Positions 19,505-27,063 of a stretch of DNA of 64,000 bases are shown here, piece by piece. The DNA comes from JANRLF01 sp033762815 (lineage in GTDB: Bacteria; Bacteroidota; Bacteroidia; Chitinophagales; CAIOSU01): positions 1 through 64,000 of the forward strand of contig JANRLF010000008.1 of the NCBI GenBank assembly GCA_033762815.1. The letters run 5' to 3'. The number at the start of each line of letters is the position of its first letter. Positions within the stretch are counted from its first letter, which is position 1. The position numbers and the translations under genes were made by a program. Under the pieces are notes generated by a model that was not told where the DNA came from, ran no database searches, and saw only the letters and a program-made list of their open reading frames with translations.

Positions 19505-20344
19505 TTACTTTAAAAGGAACCTTAGCAAATCCTTGGTCAACCGTTCGGCATGGGTGAACCAAAGCCCATGCGGGGCACCTTCATAGACAATTAGTTCGCT
19601 GCCTGCTATGGCTTCTTGGGCCTTGCGGCTCGTCACTTCCAAAGGCACAATTTGGTCGTCATCGCCATGGATGAATAAAGTAGGCACTTTGATAGAAGGT
19701 AGGTCGGGCCTAAAATCAGTAGTGCCAAAAGCGGTAACACAATCAATAGTACCCTTTGGTGAAGCCACGGAACAAAGGTTGCGGTAATACTCCAGAGAGG
19801 CTTGGCTAATGGGTGAGCCCATCAGCTTAACCCCAAAGAAAGTCTTGCCGAATTCCTGCAGGAAAGCAATCCTATCCTTGCGGATGCCGGCAATCATGCC
19901 GTCAAACACTTCTTGTGGTGCACCTTCGGGATGGTCAGCGGTCTTTAATAAAAAAGGCACCACCGAACCGATAAAAATGGCTTTCGATACCCTAGCACCA
20001 TTGTAACGACTCATGTATCTGGCTACCTCACCTCCTCCCATACTGAAACCCGCCAAAGCAACATCTTGCAAGTCCAATTGGGTAAGTAAGTCGTTCAGGT
20101 CGCTAGCGAAGGTATCATAATCATACCCTTCCCAAACCCGGGTAGAACGGCCAAAGCCGCGGCGGTCGTAAGCAATCACCCTTAGGCCCGCATTCAATAG
20201 GGCTTCTTGTTGGTACTCCCACATTTCGAGGCTCATGGGCCAGCCATGTATCAAAACCACTGGCTTGCCTGTGCCAAAATCTTGATAATACAATTCTACT
20301 GCTTCGCCATTGGCTTGCTTGCTGCTGGTTTTGATATAGCCCAT
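19505..20344 (-). CDS. alpha/beta hydrolase (non-heme haloperoxidase/esterase type)
   Basis: 279 residues, compact alpha/beta hydrolase. LIHGWPMSLEMWEYQ (oxyanion hole), AYDRRGFGRS, nucleophile elbow AGFSMGGGEVARY (Ser101), acid in FIHGDDDQIVPLE and His in YEGAPHGLWFTH. The layout is that of cofactor-free chloroperoxidase or aryl esterase enzymes, which are promiscuous esterases. Substrate cannot be inferred. Confidence 0.88.
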   Translation of the reverse strand: MGYIKTSSKQANGEAVELYYQDFGTGKPVVLIHGWPMSLEMWEYQQEALLNAGLRVIAYDRRGFGRSTRVWEGYDYDTFASDLNDLLTQLDLQDVALAGFSMGGGEVARYMSRYNGARVSKAIFIGSVVPFLLKTADHPEGAPQEVFDGMIAGIRKDRIAFLQEFGKTFFGVKLMGSPISQASLEYYRNLCSVASPKGTIDCVTAFGTTDFRPDLPSIKVPTLFIHGDDDQIVPLEVTSRKAQEAIAGSELIVYEGAPHGLWFTHAERLTKDLLRFLLK

Positions 20345-20426
20345 AGTGGTGGTTTTATCTTTTTATAATGAATGTTGAAACTACATCAAAGCAACTATCA
20401 GCACAAAAAAACAAGGTTAAATAATC

Positions 20427-22370
20427 TCAACTATTGGCTTCCAGTTCTGCGTTCAATTGTTCCCATTGCGACATAGCGGCACTCAGTTGCTGTTTGATGC
20501 CATCGTGCTTGGCCACGGTTTCCTTGCTTTTGGCCTCGTCTTTATAAAATTCTGGGTCCTGCAACAGGGTTACAATGGCGGCCAGTTCCTTCTCCAAACG
20601 CTCAATAGTGTCCTCCTCTTTTTTGATAGCCGACTTTAGCTTTTTAGTATCCTTTTCAGGGGCAGCATTGCTTTGCTTCAATTGCTTGGCCTGTTTCTCA
20701 GCGGCTTCCTTTTGCAGCGCCACCATCCTATCGTTCTCAAACTGGCGGAAGCTTTCTACCTTGTGGGCATCCAAGAAGTTGTTGATATCGCCATAATGCT
20801 CCCTTACCCTGCGGTTGCTGAACTCGAAAGTTTTATTGGTTAGGCCCTGTAGAAAATCACGGTCGTGGCTTACTACTATCAAAGTGCCGTCATACTTTAT
20901 CAATGCTTCTTTCAAAACTTCCTTTGAAGCAATATCCAAGTGGTTGGTGGGCTCGTCCAGTATCAGCAGGTTCACCGGGTTCAACAGCAATCTGGCCAAT
21001 GCCAATCTGGATTTCTCTCCCCCTGACAAAACCTTAACTTTCTTGTCCACGTCATCTTCATCGAAAAGGAATGCCCCCAACAAACCCCGTATCTTGGCAA
21101 TGTTGGCCCATTCGTTCGAAGCTTCATCTTCTATGGTGGCCAAAACAGTTTTGTTCTCGTCCAGTGTCTTTTCCTGTATCTGGGCGTAATAGCCTACATC
21201 CACATTATGGCCTAGTTTCAATTCACCTCCAGAAACAGTTTCGTTGCCTGTTATGATTTTTACCAAGGTCGATTTGCCCTCGCCGTTTTTGCCCACAAAT
21301 GCTACCCTTTCTCCCCTCAAAATGTCGAAGGTGAGATTGTTCAGGATGGTCTTTTCCCCATAAGCCTTAACCATGTGGTTGGCCCTCACCACAACATCGC
21401 CCGAGCGCGGGGCTGGTGGAAAATGGAATTTGATGGTGCTGGTATCTAGCTCATCAAACTCGATGCGCTCAATCTTATCCAAGCGTTTTTGCGCACTCTG
21501 CGCCTGGGCCGCCTTGGTAGCCTTAGCCTTAAAGCGTTCAATAAACCGTTCCTGATGGGCGATATAGCGTTGCTGGTTTTTATAGGCATTTTGTTGCTGT
21601 TCCAGCCTTTCTTCCCTTAGCTCGAAGTATTGGGTATAGTTAGCCTTGTAGTCGTATATCTTTCCGAAAACGATTTCGATGGTTCGGTTGGTGATATTGT
21701 CCAGGAACATCCTATCGTGGCTCACCATCATAATGGCACCAGGATAGTTGATAAACACATCCTCCAACCACAGTATGGATTCTATATCCAAGTGGTTGGT
21801 AGGCTCATCGAGCAACAATAGGTCGGGCTTAATGAGCAACAGCTTTGCCAGTTCCACCCGCATTTGCCAGCCCCCACTGAATTCGGTCATGGGCCTGCTC
21901 AAATCCTTTTCGCTAAAGCCCAATCCCTTTAAGATTTTCTCCACCTCGCTTTCCATTTTCGTACCGCCCAAGTGATGGATACGGTCATGGCACTCGGTAA
22001 GGCGGTTCAGCATATTGGCATAGTCATCGCTCTCATAATCTTCTCGCTGGCCCAGTTCTTCGCCCAATCGCTCAATCTCTTCCTCCAATTGGTTGATTTC
22101 GTCAAAGGCTGTCATTGCCTCATCGAAGATGGATTTTTCAGAATTGTGGTGTATTTCTTGTGGCAGATAGCCTACGCTTTCGCCTCCTGCAAACACAATA
22201 CCGCCCTTGGTAGGCTGCTGTTTTCCCGCAATGATTTTCAGCAGGGTTGACTTGCCCACTCCGTTCTTCCCTACCAAACCAATCCTATCTTTTGGATTGA
22301 TAACAAAAGAAATGTCTTTAAATAAATCGCGTCCAGTAAAGGTTACACAGATACCTGCAATATTAATCAT
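20427..22370 (-). CDS. ABC-F family ATPase
   Basis: 647 residues with two ABC cassettes and no membrane helices. Walker A motifs GLVGKNGVGKST and AFVGKNGEGKST, signatures EFSGGWQMRVELAK and LSGGEKSRLALAR, Walker B LLLLDEPTNHLD and LLILDEPTNHLD. A linker of charged helix joins them and the C-terminal 100 residues form a coiled coil. ABC-F proteins bind the ribosomal E site and relieve stalls. The start at 22370 (MINIAGICVTF) is chosen; 13 upstream residues do not fit the family. A TATTTTTG -7 element lies at 22375-22382. Confidence 0.93.
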   Translation of the reverse strand: MINIAGICVTFTGRDLFKDISFVINPKDRIGLVGKNGVGKSTLLKIIAGKQQPTKGGIVFAGGESVGYLPQEIHHNSEKSIFDEAMTAFDEINQLEEEIERLGEELGQREDYESDDYANMLNRLTECHDRIHHLGGTKMESEVEKILKGLGFSEKDLSRPMTEFSGGWQMRVELAKLLLIKPDLLLLDEPTNHLDIESILWLEDVFINYPGAIMMVSHDRMFLDNITNRTIEIVFGKIYDYKANYTQYFELREERLEQQQNAYKNQQRYIAHQERFIERFKAKATKAAQAQSAQKRLDKIERIEFDELDTSTIKFHFPPAPRSGDVVVRANHMVKAYGEKTILNNLTFDILRGERVAFVGKNGEGKSTLVKIITGNETVSGGELKLGHNVDVGYYAQIQEKTLDENKTVLATIEDEASNEWANIAKIRGLLGAFLFDEDDVDKKVKVLSGGEKSRLALARLLLNPVNLLILDEPTNHLDIASKEVLKEALIKYDGTLIVVSHDRDFLQGLTNKTFEFSNRRVREHYGDINNFLDAHKVESFRQFENDRMVALQKEAAEKQAKQLKQSNAAPEKDTKKLKSAIKKEEDTIERLEKELAAIVTLLQDPEFYKDEAKSKETVAKHDGIKQQLSAAMSQWEQLNAELEANS

Positions 22371-22389
22371 GGCGCAAAAATACTCCTTA

Positions 22390-22416
22390 GTAGCAAGATT
22401 GAGTATCAAGTAGCAA
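22390..22416. repeat. heptamer repeats GTAGCAA/GTATCAA
   Basis: GTAGCAA, GATTGA, GTATCAA, GTAGCAA in a row just upstream of the ABC-F start. The same heptamers occur next to parC (35472-35499) and dedA (41053-41073). Confidence 0.65.
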
Positions 22417-22422
22417 GAAAAT

Positions 22423-22462
22423 GTGTTGATGTGTTGATGTGTTGATGTGCTAATGTGCTAAT
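22423..22462. repeat. 8-bp tandem repeat, five copies
   Basis: Three copies of GTGTTGAT followed by two copies of GTGCTAAT, exactly in phase, then degenerate sequence. It lies in the gap between the ABC-F and mrr genes, right after the heptamer repeats. Confidence 0.85.
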
Positions 22463-22499
22463 GCGATGAATCAATTTATTAAGAAAAATATCTAAGTAT

Positions 22500-23360
22500 T
22501 TACAAATTTTTAAACCAATCCTCATCAACTAGAACATTTTCAACCAATTCTATTTTTACGCCTAAGTTTAACTCCTTCAGTTTATCGCATAATTGCTCAC
22601 CATCAATAAGGTCAATTGGCGGGGCTCCATCACGTGATGCCTCTTTTAAAGCATCTCTAGTAAACACGCCGGTAGTAATAAATAAACCCTTGTCTGCTCT
22701 GCCCATCATAGCTCCCCTGAAATCCCTTATTTGACTAGCAGAAATTGAACCTTTATAGCGCTTACACTGAAAAATCACATGGAAACTTAAGAAACCATTG
22801 ATTCTCACGATTCCCTTCCCATCAATTCCTCCATCACCAGTCTTTCCACTAACTTCAACTTGAACAAATCCACTTTCTCTTAACAATCTTTGAGCAAGCC
22901 TTTCAAATGCTACTGGCTTTATTTCATATAGCTGCTCCAGTATTTTTTCTTTCCAATTTAATACTTCAATTGCAATATTTCCTGTTTCTACACTATCCAG
23001 TAATTTATGATTCTCGCTGGATTTGGTTTTCAATCGAACGGCTTTTACGATTTCCCCTGGATTAATAGTAGATATATCAATACCTTTTGTAATTGACCAA
23101 ACACCCCGTGCAGAATTAGCGAGAATTCCATACTGTTTTAAAACAGTTCTTGCCCAAGCTAATCTATATTCTACTTCGCTTCTGCCATCTTTTCCATGCG
23201 AAATTGTCAATACTTCTTCAGACAAATCTAAAATTTCATAAACACCTTCATTTATCTCTTCTATTGTACCAGAATCACCTAATCTTAGTAAAGTTTGAAG
23301 TATTGGGATAAAAAAATCAGGGACTTGTGGAATTGAAGCATTTCTTTTTTTTCTTGCCAT
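22500..23360 (-). CDS. mrr: Mrr-like restriction endonuclease
   Basis: 286 residues. Residues about 1-95 match the Mrr N-terminal winged-helix domain (VPDFFIPILQTLLRLGDSG, VEYRLAWARTVLKQYGIL). Residues about 150-270 are a PD-(D/E)xK restriction fold: FERLAQRLLRESGF, GKTGDGGIDGKG (catalytic Asp) and VIFQCKRYKG (QxK), then QIRDFRGAM. Mrr enzymes are type IV systems that cut DNA carrying foreign methylation. No methyltransferase is adjacent, as expected. Its promoter lies between the fadE terminator and the ATG. Confidence 0.92.
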   Translation of the reverse strand: MARKKRNASIPQVPDFFIPILQTLLRLGDSGTIEEINEGVYEILDLSEEVLTISHGKDGRSEVEYRLAWARTVLKQYGILANSARGVWSITKGIDISTINPGEIVKAVRLKTKSSENHKLLDSVETGNIAIEVLNWKEKILEQLYEIKPVAFERLAQRLLRESGFVQVEVSGKTGDGGIDGKGIVRINGFLSFHVIFQCKRYKGSISASQIRDFRGAMMGRADKGLFITTGVFTRDALKEASRDGAPPIDLIDGEQLCDKLKELNLGVKIELVENVLVDEDWFKNL

Positions 23361-23378
23361 TAGATTTTAATATTGAAA

Positions 23379-23410
23379 CAAATCTAAAAAATGGATTTCT
23401 GTCAAACAAA
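23379..23410 (-). promoter_or_regulatory. promoter of mrr-like gene
   Basis: Minus-strand TTTG (23407-23410), 20 bp, then TAGATTTG (23379-23386). The ATG at 23360 is about 19 bases past the -7 box, leaving a short leader. The -33 box lies in the T-rich tail of the upstream fadE terminator. Confidence 0.7.
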
Positions 23411-23411
23411 A

Positions 23412-23436
23412 ACGCCCCTCCAATCTGAAGGGGCGT
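23412..23436 (-). terminator. terminator of the fad operon
   Basis: ACGCCCCT/AGGGGCGT stem with a 9-nt loop, followed on the minus strand by TTTTGTTTG. It lies 24 bp past the fadE stop. Confidence 0.85.
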
Positions 23437-23460
23437 CATGCATTTAGATGGTGTATTAGC

Positions 23461-25260
23461 TTAGAAGCTGTACTTATTGTCGGCAATCAGTTTGTCGGCA
23501 ACTTTCCTCCTTAGCTCTTTGGTGTTTACAATATCGTATTTGGTGAAACGCTTCAGGCCCATCAGCATCATGCGCAGCTCATCGCCTTCGGCAAAGGCAG
23601 CCAAGGCATGCTTGCCATGCAGGTTGATACGTTCAAAGGCATCGCTGAAATATACGCGGGTCATATCGCCGTAGATAGCGGCCTCTGCTTCCCCTTTCAG
23701 GTCAATCAGCTTTTCGGCACGCAGCAGCATGGATTCGCAGGCGAACACTTCGGCAATCATGTCGGCAATATCCATCACTATCTCCTGCTCGTCCTTCATT
23801 TTCTGCATCAGCTTCTGGAAGGCGGCACCTGCGGCCATCAATACTGCTTTCTTGGCATTTTTCAGGGCTTTCTTCTCAGCGGCAAAGCGGCTGGTATCCT
23901 CGTCGCCACCGAAATCGGGCACTGACATCAGTTCTTTCTGCACCGCCATGGCAGGGCTCATCAGGTCTATTTTTCCGCCCATGGCCTTGCGTACCAACAT
24001 ATCCACGGTCAACAGACGGTTGATTTCGTTGGTACCTTCGAAAATACGGTTGATACGGCTGTCGCGGTAGGCGCGGGCGGCAGGGTACTCTTCAGAGAAA
24101 CCATAGCCACCGTGTATTTGCACCAACTCGTCCACCACATAATCCAATACTTCCGAACCGAAGAACTTCAGGATGGCGCATTCGATGGAATACTCCTCGG
24201 CAGCGGCCAACAGGGCCTCTGATTGTGGCTTGCCAGCGGCAATCAGCTCATGCTCTTTGTTGTTGATGAGGTCGCTGGTACGGTAGGTGATGCTTTCGGC
24301 AGCCCAGGTACGGATAGTTTGCTCGGCCAACTTATATTTAATGGCACCAAAGCTGGAAATAGGCTGGTTGAACTGGTTGCGCTCATTGGCGTACCTTACC
24401 GACGTGGTGATGGCACCCTTGCTACCGCCCACTGCAGCGGCGCACAATTTGTAGCGGCCGATGTTCAGGATGTTAAAGGCAATTTTGTGGCCTTCACCGA
24501 TTTTGCCCAGCAAGTTTTCAGCAGGGATTTTGCAGTCTTGGAAAAACACCTGGCGGGTAGAGGAGCCCTTAATGCCCAGCTTATGCTCTTCGGCACCCAG
24601 TGACAGGCCCGGAGTACCTTTCTCAACGATGAAACCAGTGAATTTCTCTCCATCGATTTTGGCAAACACGATGAACACGTCCGCAAAACCGGCGTTGGTA
24701 ATCCACATTTTTTGTCCGTTCAGGATATAATGCTGACCATCTTCGGTCAATACGGCTTTGGTTTTGGCACCCAAAGCATCGGAGCCTGAACCTGGTTCGG
24801 TAAGGCAGTATGAAGCTTTTAAAGCACCTGTAGCCAAGCCAGGCAAATACTTCGCCTTTTGGGCCTCTGTACCAAAGTACAGGATAGGCAGGGTACCGAT
24901 ACCGGTATGGGCAGAAAGTGCCACGGCAAAAGAATGCGCGCCGCCCATTACCTCTGTTACCAAGGTATTGGTGTTCACGTCTTTGCCAAAGCCGCCATAC
25001 TCCTCAGGAATGGCCATGCCTAAAATACCCAGCTCGCCAGCTTTGTCCAACAGGGAGGGCACGAGGCCTTCTTCTTGATGGTCGATACGGTCCAGGTTAG
25101 GGTCGATTTCAGCTTCGATTAAATCTTGGCACATTTGGCCGATCATCTGTTGCTCTTCATTCAATTCCTCACGGATAAACACATCCGCTGGGTTGGATTC
25201 CTTCACGATAAACTCTCCACCGCGAAGGGCAGTTGCTTTTTTTACTTCGATTGTGTCCAT
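23461..25260 (-). CDS. fadE: acyl-CoA dehydrogenase
   Basis: 599 residues, longer than a standard 380-residue acyl-CoA dehydrogenase because of a C-terminal extension (about residues 430-599), as in Bacillus FadE. The core shows ASYCLTEPGSGSDALGAKT, YILNGQKMWITNAG, FNILNIGRYKLCAA and IHGGYGFSEEYPAARAYRD, then RIFEGTNEINR. It catalyses the FAD-dependent first step of beta-oxidation. Start at 25260 (MDTIEVKK); the 12 extra residues upstream in frame come from heptamer repeat DNA. Last gene of the fadN-fadA-(S23)-fadE cluster. Confidence 0.93.
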   Translation of the reverse strand: MDTIEVKKATALRGGEFIVKESNPADVFIREELNEEQQMIGQMCQDLIEAEIDPNLDRIDHQEEGLVPSLLDKAGELGILGMAIPEEYGGFGKDVNTNTLVTEVMGGAHSFAVALSAHTGIGTLPILYFGTEAQKAKYLPGLATGALKASYCLTEPGSGSDALGAKTKAVLTEDGQHYILNGQKMWITNAGFADVFIVFAKIDGEKFTGFIVEKGTPGLSLGAEEHKLGIKGSSTRQVFFQDCKIPAENLLGKIGEGHKIAFNILNIGRYKLCAAAVGGSKGAITTSVRYANERNQFNQPISSFGAIKYKLAEQTIRTWAAESITYRTSDLINNKEHELIAAGKPQSEALLAAAEEYSIECAILKFFGSEVLDYVVDELVQIHGGYGFSEEYPAARAYRDSRINRIFEGTNEINRLLTVDMLVRKAMGGKIDLMSPAMAVQKELMSVPDFGGDEDTSRFAAEKKALKNAKKAVLMAAGAAFQKLMQKMKDEQEIVMDIADMIAEVFACESMLLRAEKLIDLKGEAEAAIYGDMTRVYFSDAFERINLHGKHALAAFAEGDELRMMLMGLKRFTKYDIVNTKELRRKVADKLIADNKYSF

Positions 25261-25273
25261 TTTTGAAAGATTT

Positions 25274-25299
25274 GAGACACAAGACACAAGACGCAAGAG
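25274..25299. repeat. inverted heptamer repeat, distal side of S23 gene
   Basis: Period-7 sequence GACACAA, GACACAA, GACGCAA beginning with GA. It is inverted with respect to the repeat at 25698-25729, sharing GAGACACAAGAC and GCAAGA with its reverse complement. It lies in the 62-bp space between the S23 stop and the fadE start. Confidence 0.8.
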
Positions 25300-25322
25300 T
25301 CCTTTGCCCCGTACTCTTTTAG

Positions 25323-25694
25323 TTAATTAATTGCTTGCTCTAATTTATTTCTTAAACTGAATATCATTTTTTGGATTTCTTCTATTCTTCTAAAGTATTC
25401 TTCTGATTTGCTTTGCTCAATAAAATTCAAATCCAAACACAAATAAAGTATATTCTCTACCTCCACCGCCGACGAATAACTAAAGTCCAAAAACCTGCAA
25501 AAATCTCTATCACTTCTTCTACCTGAACCTTCAGCAAGATTATTTGATATTGAAATTACCGCTCTGCGCAATTGCGAAACAATTCCAAATTTTTCTTCTG
25601 AAGGAAAAGTTGCCGAAAGCAAATAAACGTCCTTTACGAGCTCACGAGACTTTTGCCATACTTTCAAATCTTTATAGTTATGCACAAAAGCCAT
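25323..25694 (-). CDS. four-helix bundle protein (S23/IVP family)
   Basis: 123 residues. HNYKDLKVWQKSRELVKDVY, FGIVSQLRRAVISISNNLAEGSGR and FLDFSYSSAVEVENILYLCLDL are the hallmarks of the 23S rRNA-intervening-sequence (S23) family. These are small pentameric four-helix bundles related to the Avd accessory protein of diversity-generating retroelements; their function is unknown. It sits between fadA and fadE on the same strand. It is more AT-rich than its neighbours and bounded by inverted heptamer repeats, which suggests an inserted cassette. The upstream repeat ends 3 bp before the ATG. Confidence 0.92.
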   Translation of the reverse strand: MAFVHNYKDLKVWQKSRELVKDVYLLSATFPSEEKFGIVSQLRRAVISISNNLAEGSGRRSDRDFCRFLDFSYSSAVEVENILYLCLDLNFIEQSKSEEYFRRIEEIQKMIFSLRNKLEQAIN

Positions 25695-25697
25695 AAG

Positions 25698-25729
25698 GTC
25701 TTGCGTCTTGTGTCTCTTGTCTTGCGTCT
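25698..25729. repeat. inverted heptamer repeat, proximal side of S23 gene
   Basis: Forward TTGCGTC, TTGTGTC, TCTTGTC, TTGCGTC at a period of 7. Its reverse complement contains GAGACACAAGACGCAAGA, matching the repeat at 25274-25299. On the minus strand it forms the leader immediately before the S23 start codon. Fragments of the pair could base-pair in RNA around the S23 message. Confidence 0.8.
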
Positions 25730-25740
25730 ATTCGTAACGA

Positions 25741-26913
25741 CTAATTCAGCAACTCATATATCCCTGCTATTCCTTGTCCGCCGCCGATACAGGCGGTAAC
25801 CATACCATATTTTTTGTTTCTCCTTCTCAATTCGTTCAGTACCTGTACGGTGAGCTTGGTGCCTGAGCAGCCCAGTGGGTGGCCCAGGGCGATGGCACCG
25901 CCGTTGACGTTGATGACATCGGGGTTCAGCTTGGCCTCACGGATTACCGCCAATGCCTGTGCGGCAAAAGCTTCGTTCAGTTCAATCAGGTCGATATCGT
26001 CCAGTTTCATACCGGCTTGCTTCAAAGCCTTTGGAATGGCATTCACAGGCCCCATGCCCATAATGCTGGGGTCAACACCAGCCGAAGCACAGGTCACCAT
26101 GCGGGCAATAGGCGTCAGGTTCAATTCCTTCACCATCTTCTCTGACATGACCAGTACAAAAGCAGCCCCATCAGAGGTTTGCGAAGAGTTACCAGCGGTA
26201 ACCGTACCGTTCAAGGAGAATGCGGGCTTCAGTTTGGCCAAAACTTCCAAAGAAGTATCTGCCCTTGGACCTTCGTCAGTATCCACAGTAAACTTCTTGC
26301 TCTTCTTCTTGCCGCCTTCTACATAGATTTCTTCCACTTCTACCGGAACGATTTCATCCTTGAAGAAGCCGCTCTTAATGGCGTTGATGGCCTTTTGATG
26401 GCTGTTGTAGGAGAACAAGTCCTGGTCTTCACGGCTCACGCCGAACTGCTTGCTGATTTTCTCGGAAGTATGGCCCATGCCCAGAAAATACTCAGGGTGC
26501 GTGCTGGCCACTTCAAAGTTGGGCACCGTTTTGAAACCAACGGTCGGTACCAGAGACATGGATTCAGTACCCCCGGCGATGATGCAATCGGCATAACCGG
26601 CCTTGATTTTGGCGGCTGCCATGGCGATGGTCTCCACGCCCGAACCGCAGTAGCGGTTTACGGTCACCGCAGGTACACCCAGTGGTAGGGACCTTACGGC
26701 CACCCAACGGGCCATTTGCAGGCCTTGTTCTGCTTCTGGCACGGCGTTACCTACAATAAGGTCGTCAATCCTTTCGGGATCCAATTGTGGCACGGCCTTC
26801 AACAGTTGGTCTATAACCACTTTGCCAAGTTCTATGGGGGTCACAAACCTAAAACCACCCCTGCTTGCTTTGCCCACCGCGGTGCGGTATCCGGCTACGA
26901 TGTATGCTTCCAT
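25741..26913 (-). CDS. fadA: acetyl-CoA C-acyltransferase (thiolase)
   Basis: 390 residues, standard thiolase length. Catalytic cysteines are Cys89 in VNRYCGSGVETI and Cys375 in TACIGGGQGIAG, and the His is in GGAIALGHPLGCSG. It performs the thiolytic last step of beta-oxidation, releasing acetyl-CoA. It lies between fadN and fadE, the same gene order as the fadNAE operon of Bacillus subtilis. Confidence 0.94.
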   Translation of the reverse strand: MEAYIVAGYRTAVGKASRGGFRFVTPIELGKVVIDQLLKAVPQLDPERIDDLIVGNAVPEAEQGLQMARWVAVRSLPLGVPAVTVNRYCGSGVETIAMAAAKIKAGYADCIIAGGTESMSLVPTVGFKTVPNFEVASTHPEYFLGMGHTSEKISKQFGVSREDQDLFSYNSHQKAINAIKSGFFKDEIVPVEVEEIYVEGGKKKSKKFTVDTDEGPRADTSLEVLAKLKPAFSLNGTVTAGNSSQTSDGAAFVLVMSEKMVKELNLTPIARMVTCASAGVDPSIMGMGPVNAIPKALKQAGMKLDDIDLIELNEAFAAQALAVIREAKLNPDVINVNGGAIALGHPLGCSGTKLTVQVLNELRRRNKKYGMVTACIGGGQGIAGIYELLN

Positions 26914-26930
26914 ATATTTAGTCTTGAGTA

Positions 26931-26953
26931 GTGCGTCTTGTGTCTTGCGACAT
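26931..26953. repeat. heptamer repeats upstream of fadA
   Basis: TTGAGTA, GTGCGTC, TTGTGTC, TTGCGAC at a period of 7. Inverted with respect to 27034-27062: both contain a GTAGTGCGTC core next to TAGTCTTG. This places inverted repeats at the two ends of the 150-bp fadN-fadA spacer. Confidence 0.75.
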
Positions 26954-27033
26954 TGAGCACGGCTTATTGTTTTGGTACACTTTAATACGGCCTTTCGGCA
27001 CAGTTAATAATTCAATTGCGGCTGACTAGTACG

Positions 27034-27062
27034 CATGACGCACTACCCAAGACGCAAGACTA
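27034..27062. repeat. heptamer repeats downstream of fadN
   Basis: GCATGAC, GCACTAC, CCAAGAC, GCAAGAC at a period of 7, abutting the fadN stop. It is the inverted partner of 26931-26953. The 80 bp between them encodes nothing I recognise but has a small GCC-GAAA-GGC hairpin near 26990. Confidence 0.75.
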
Positions 27063-27063
27063 G

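Noticed and set aside
25261..25296. N-terminal extension MRLVSCVSNLSK of acyl-CoA dehydrogenase
   Set aside because: Encoded by the heptamer repeat and not typical of the family; the start at 25260 is better.
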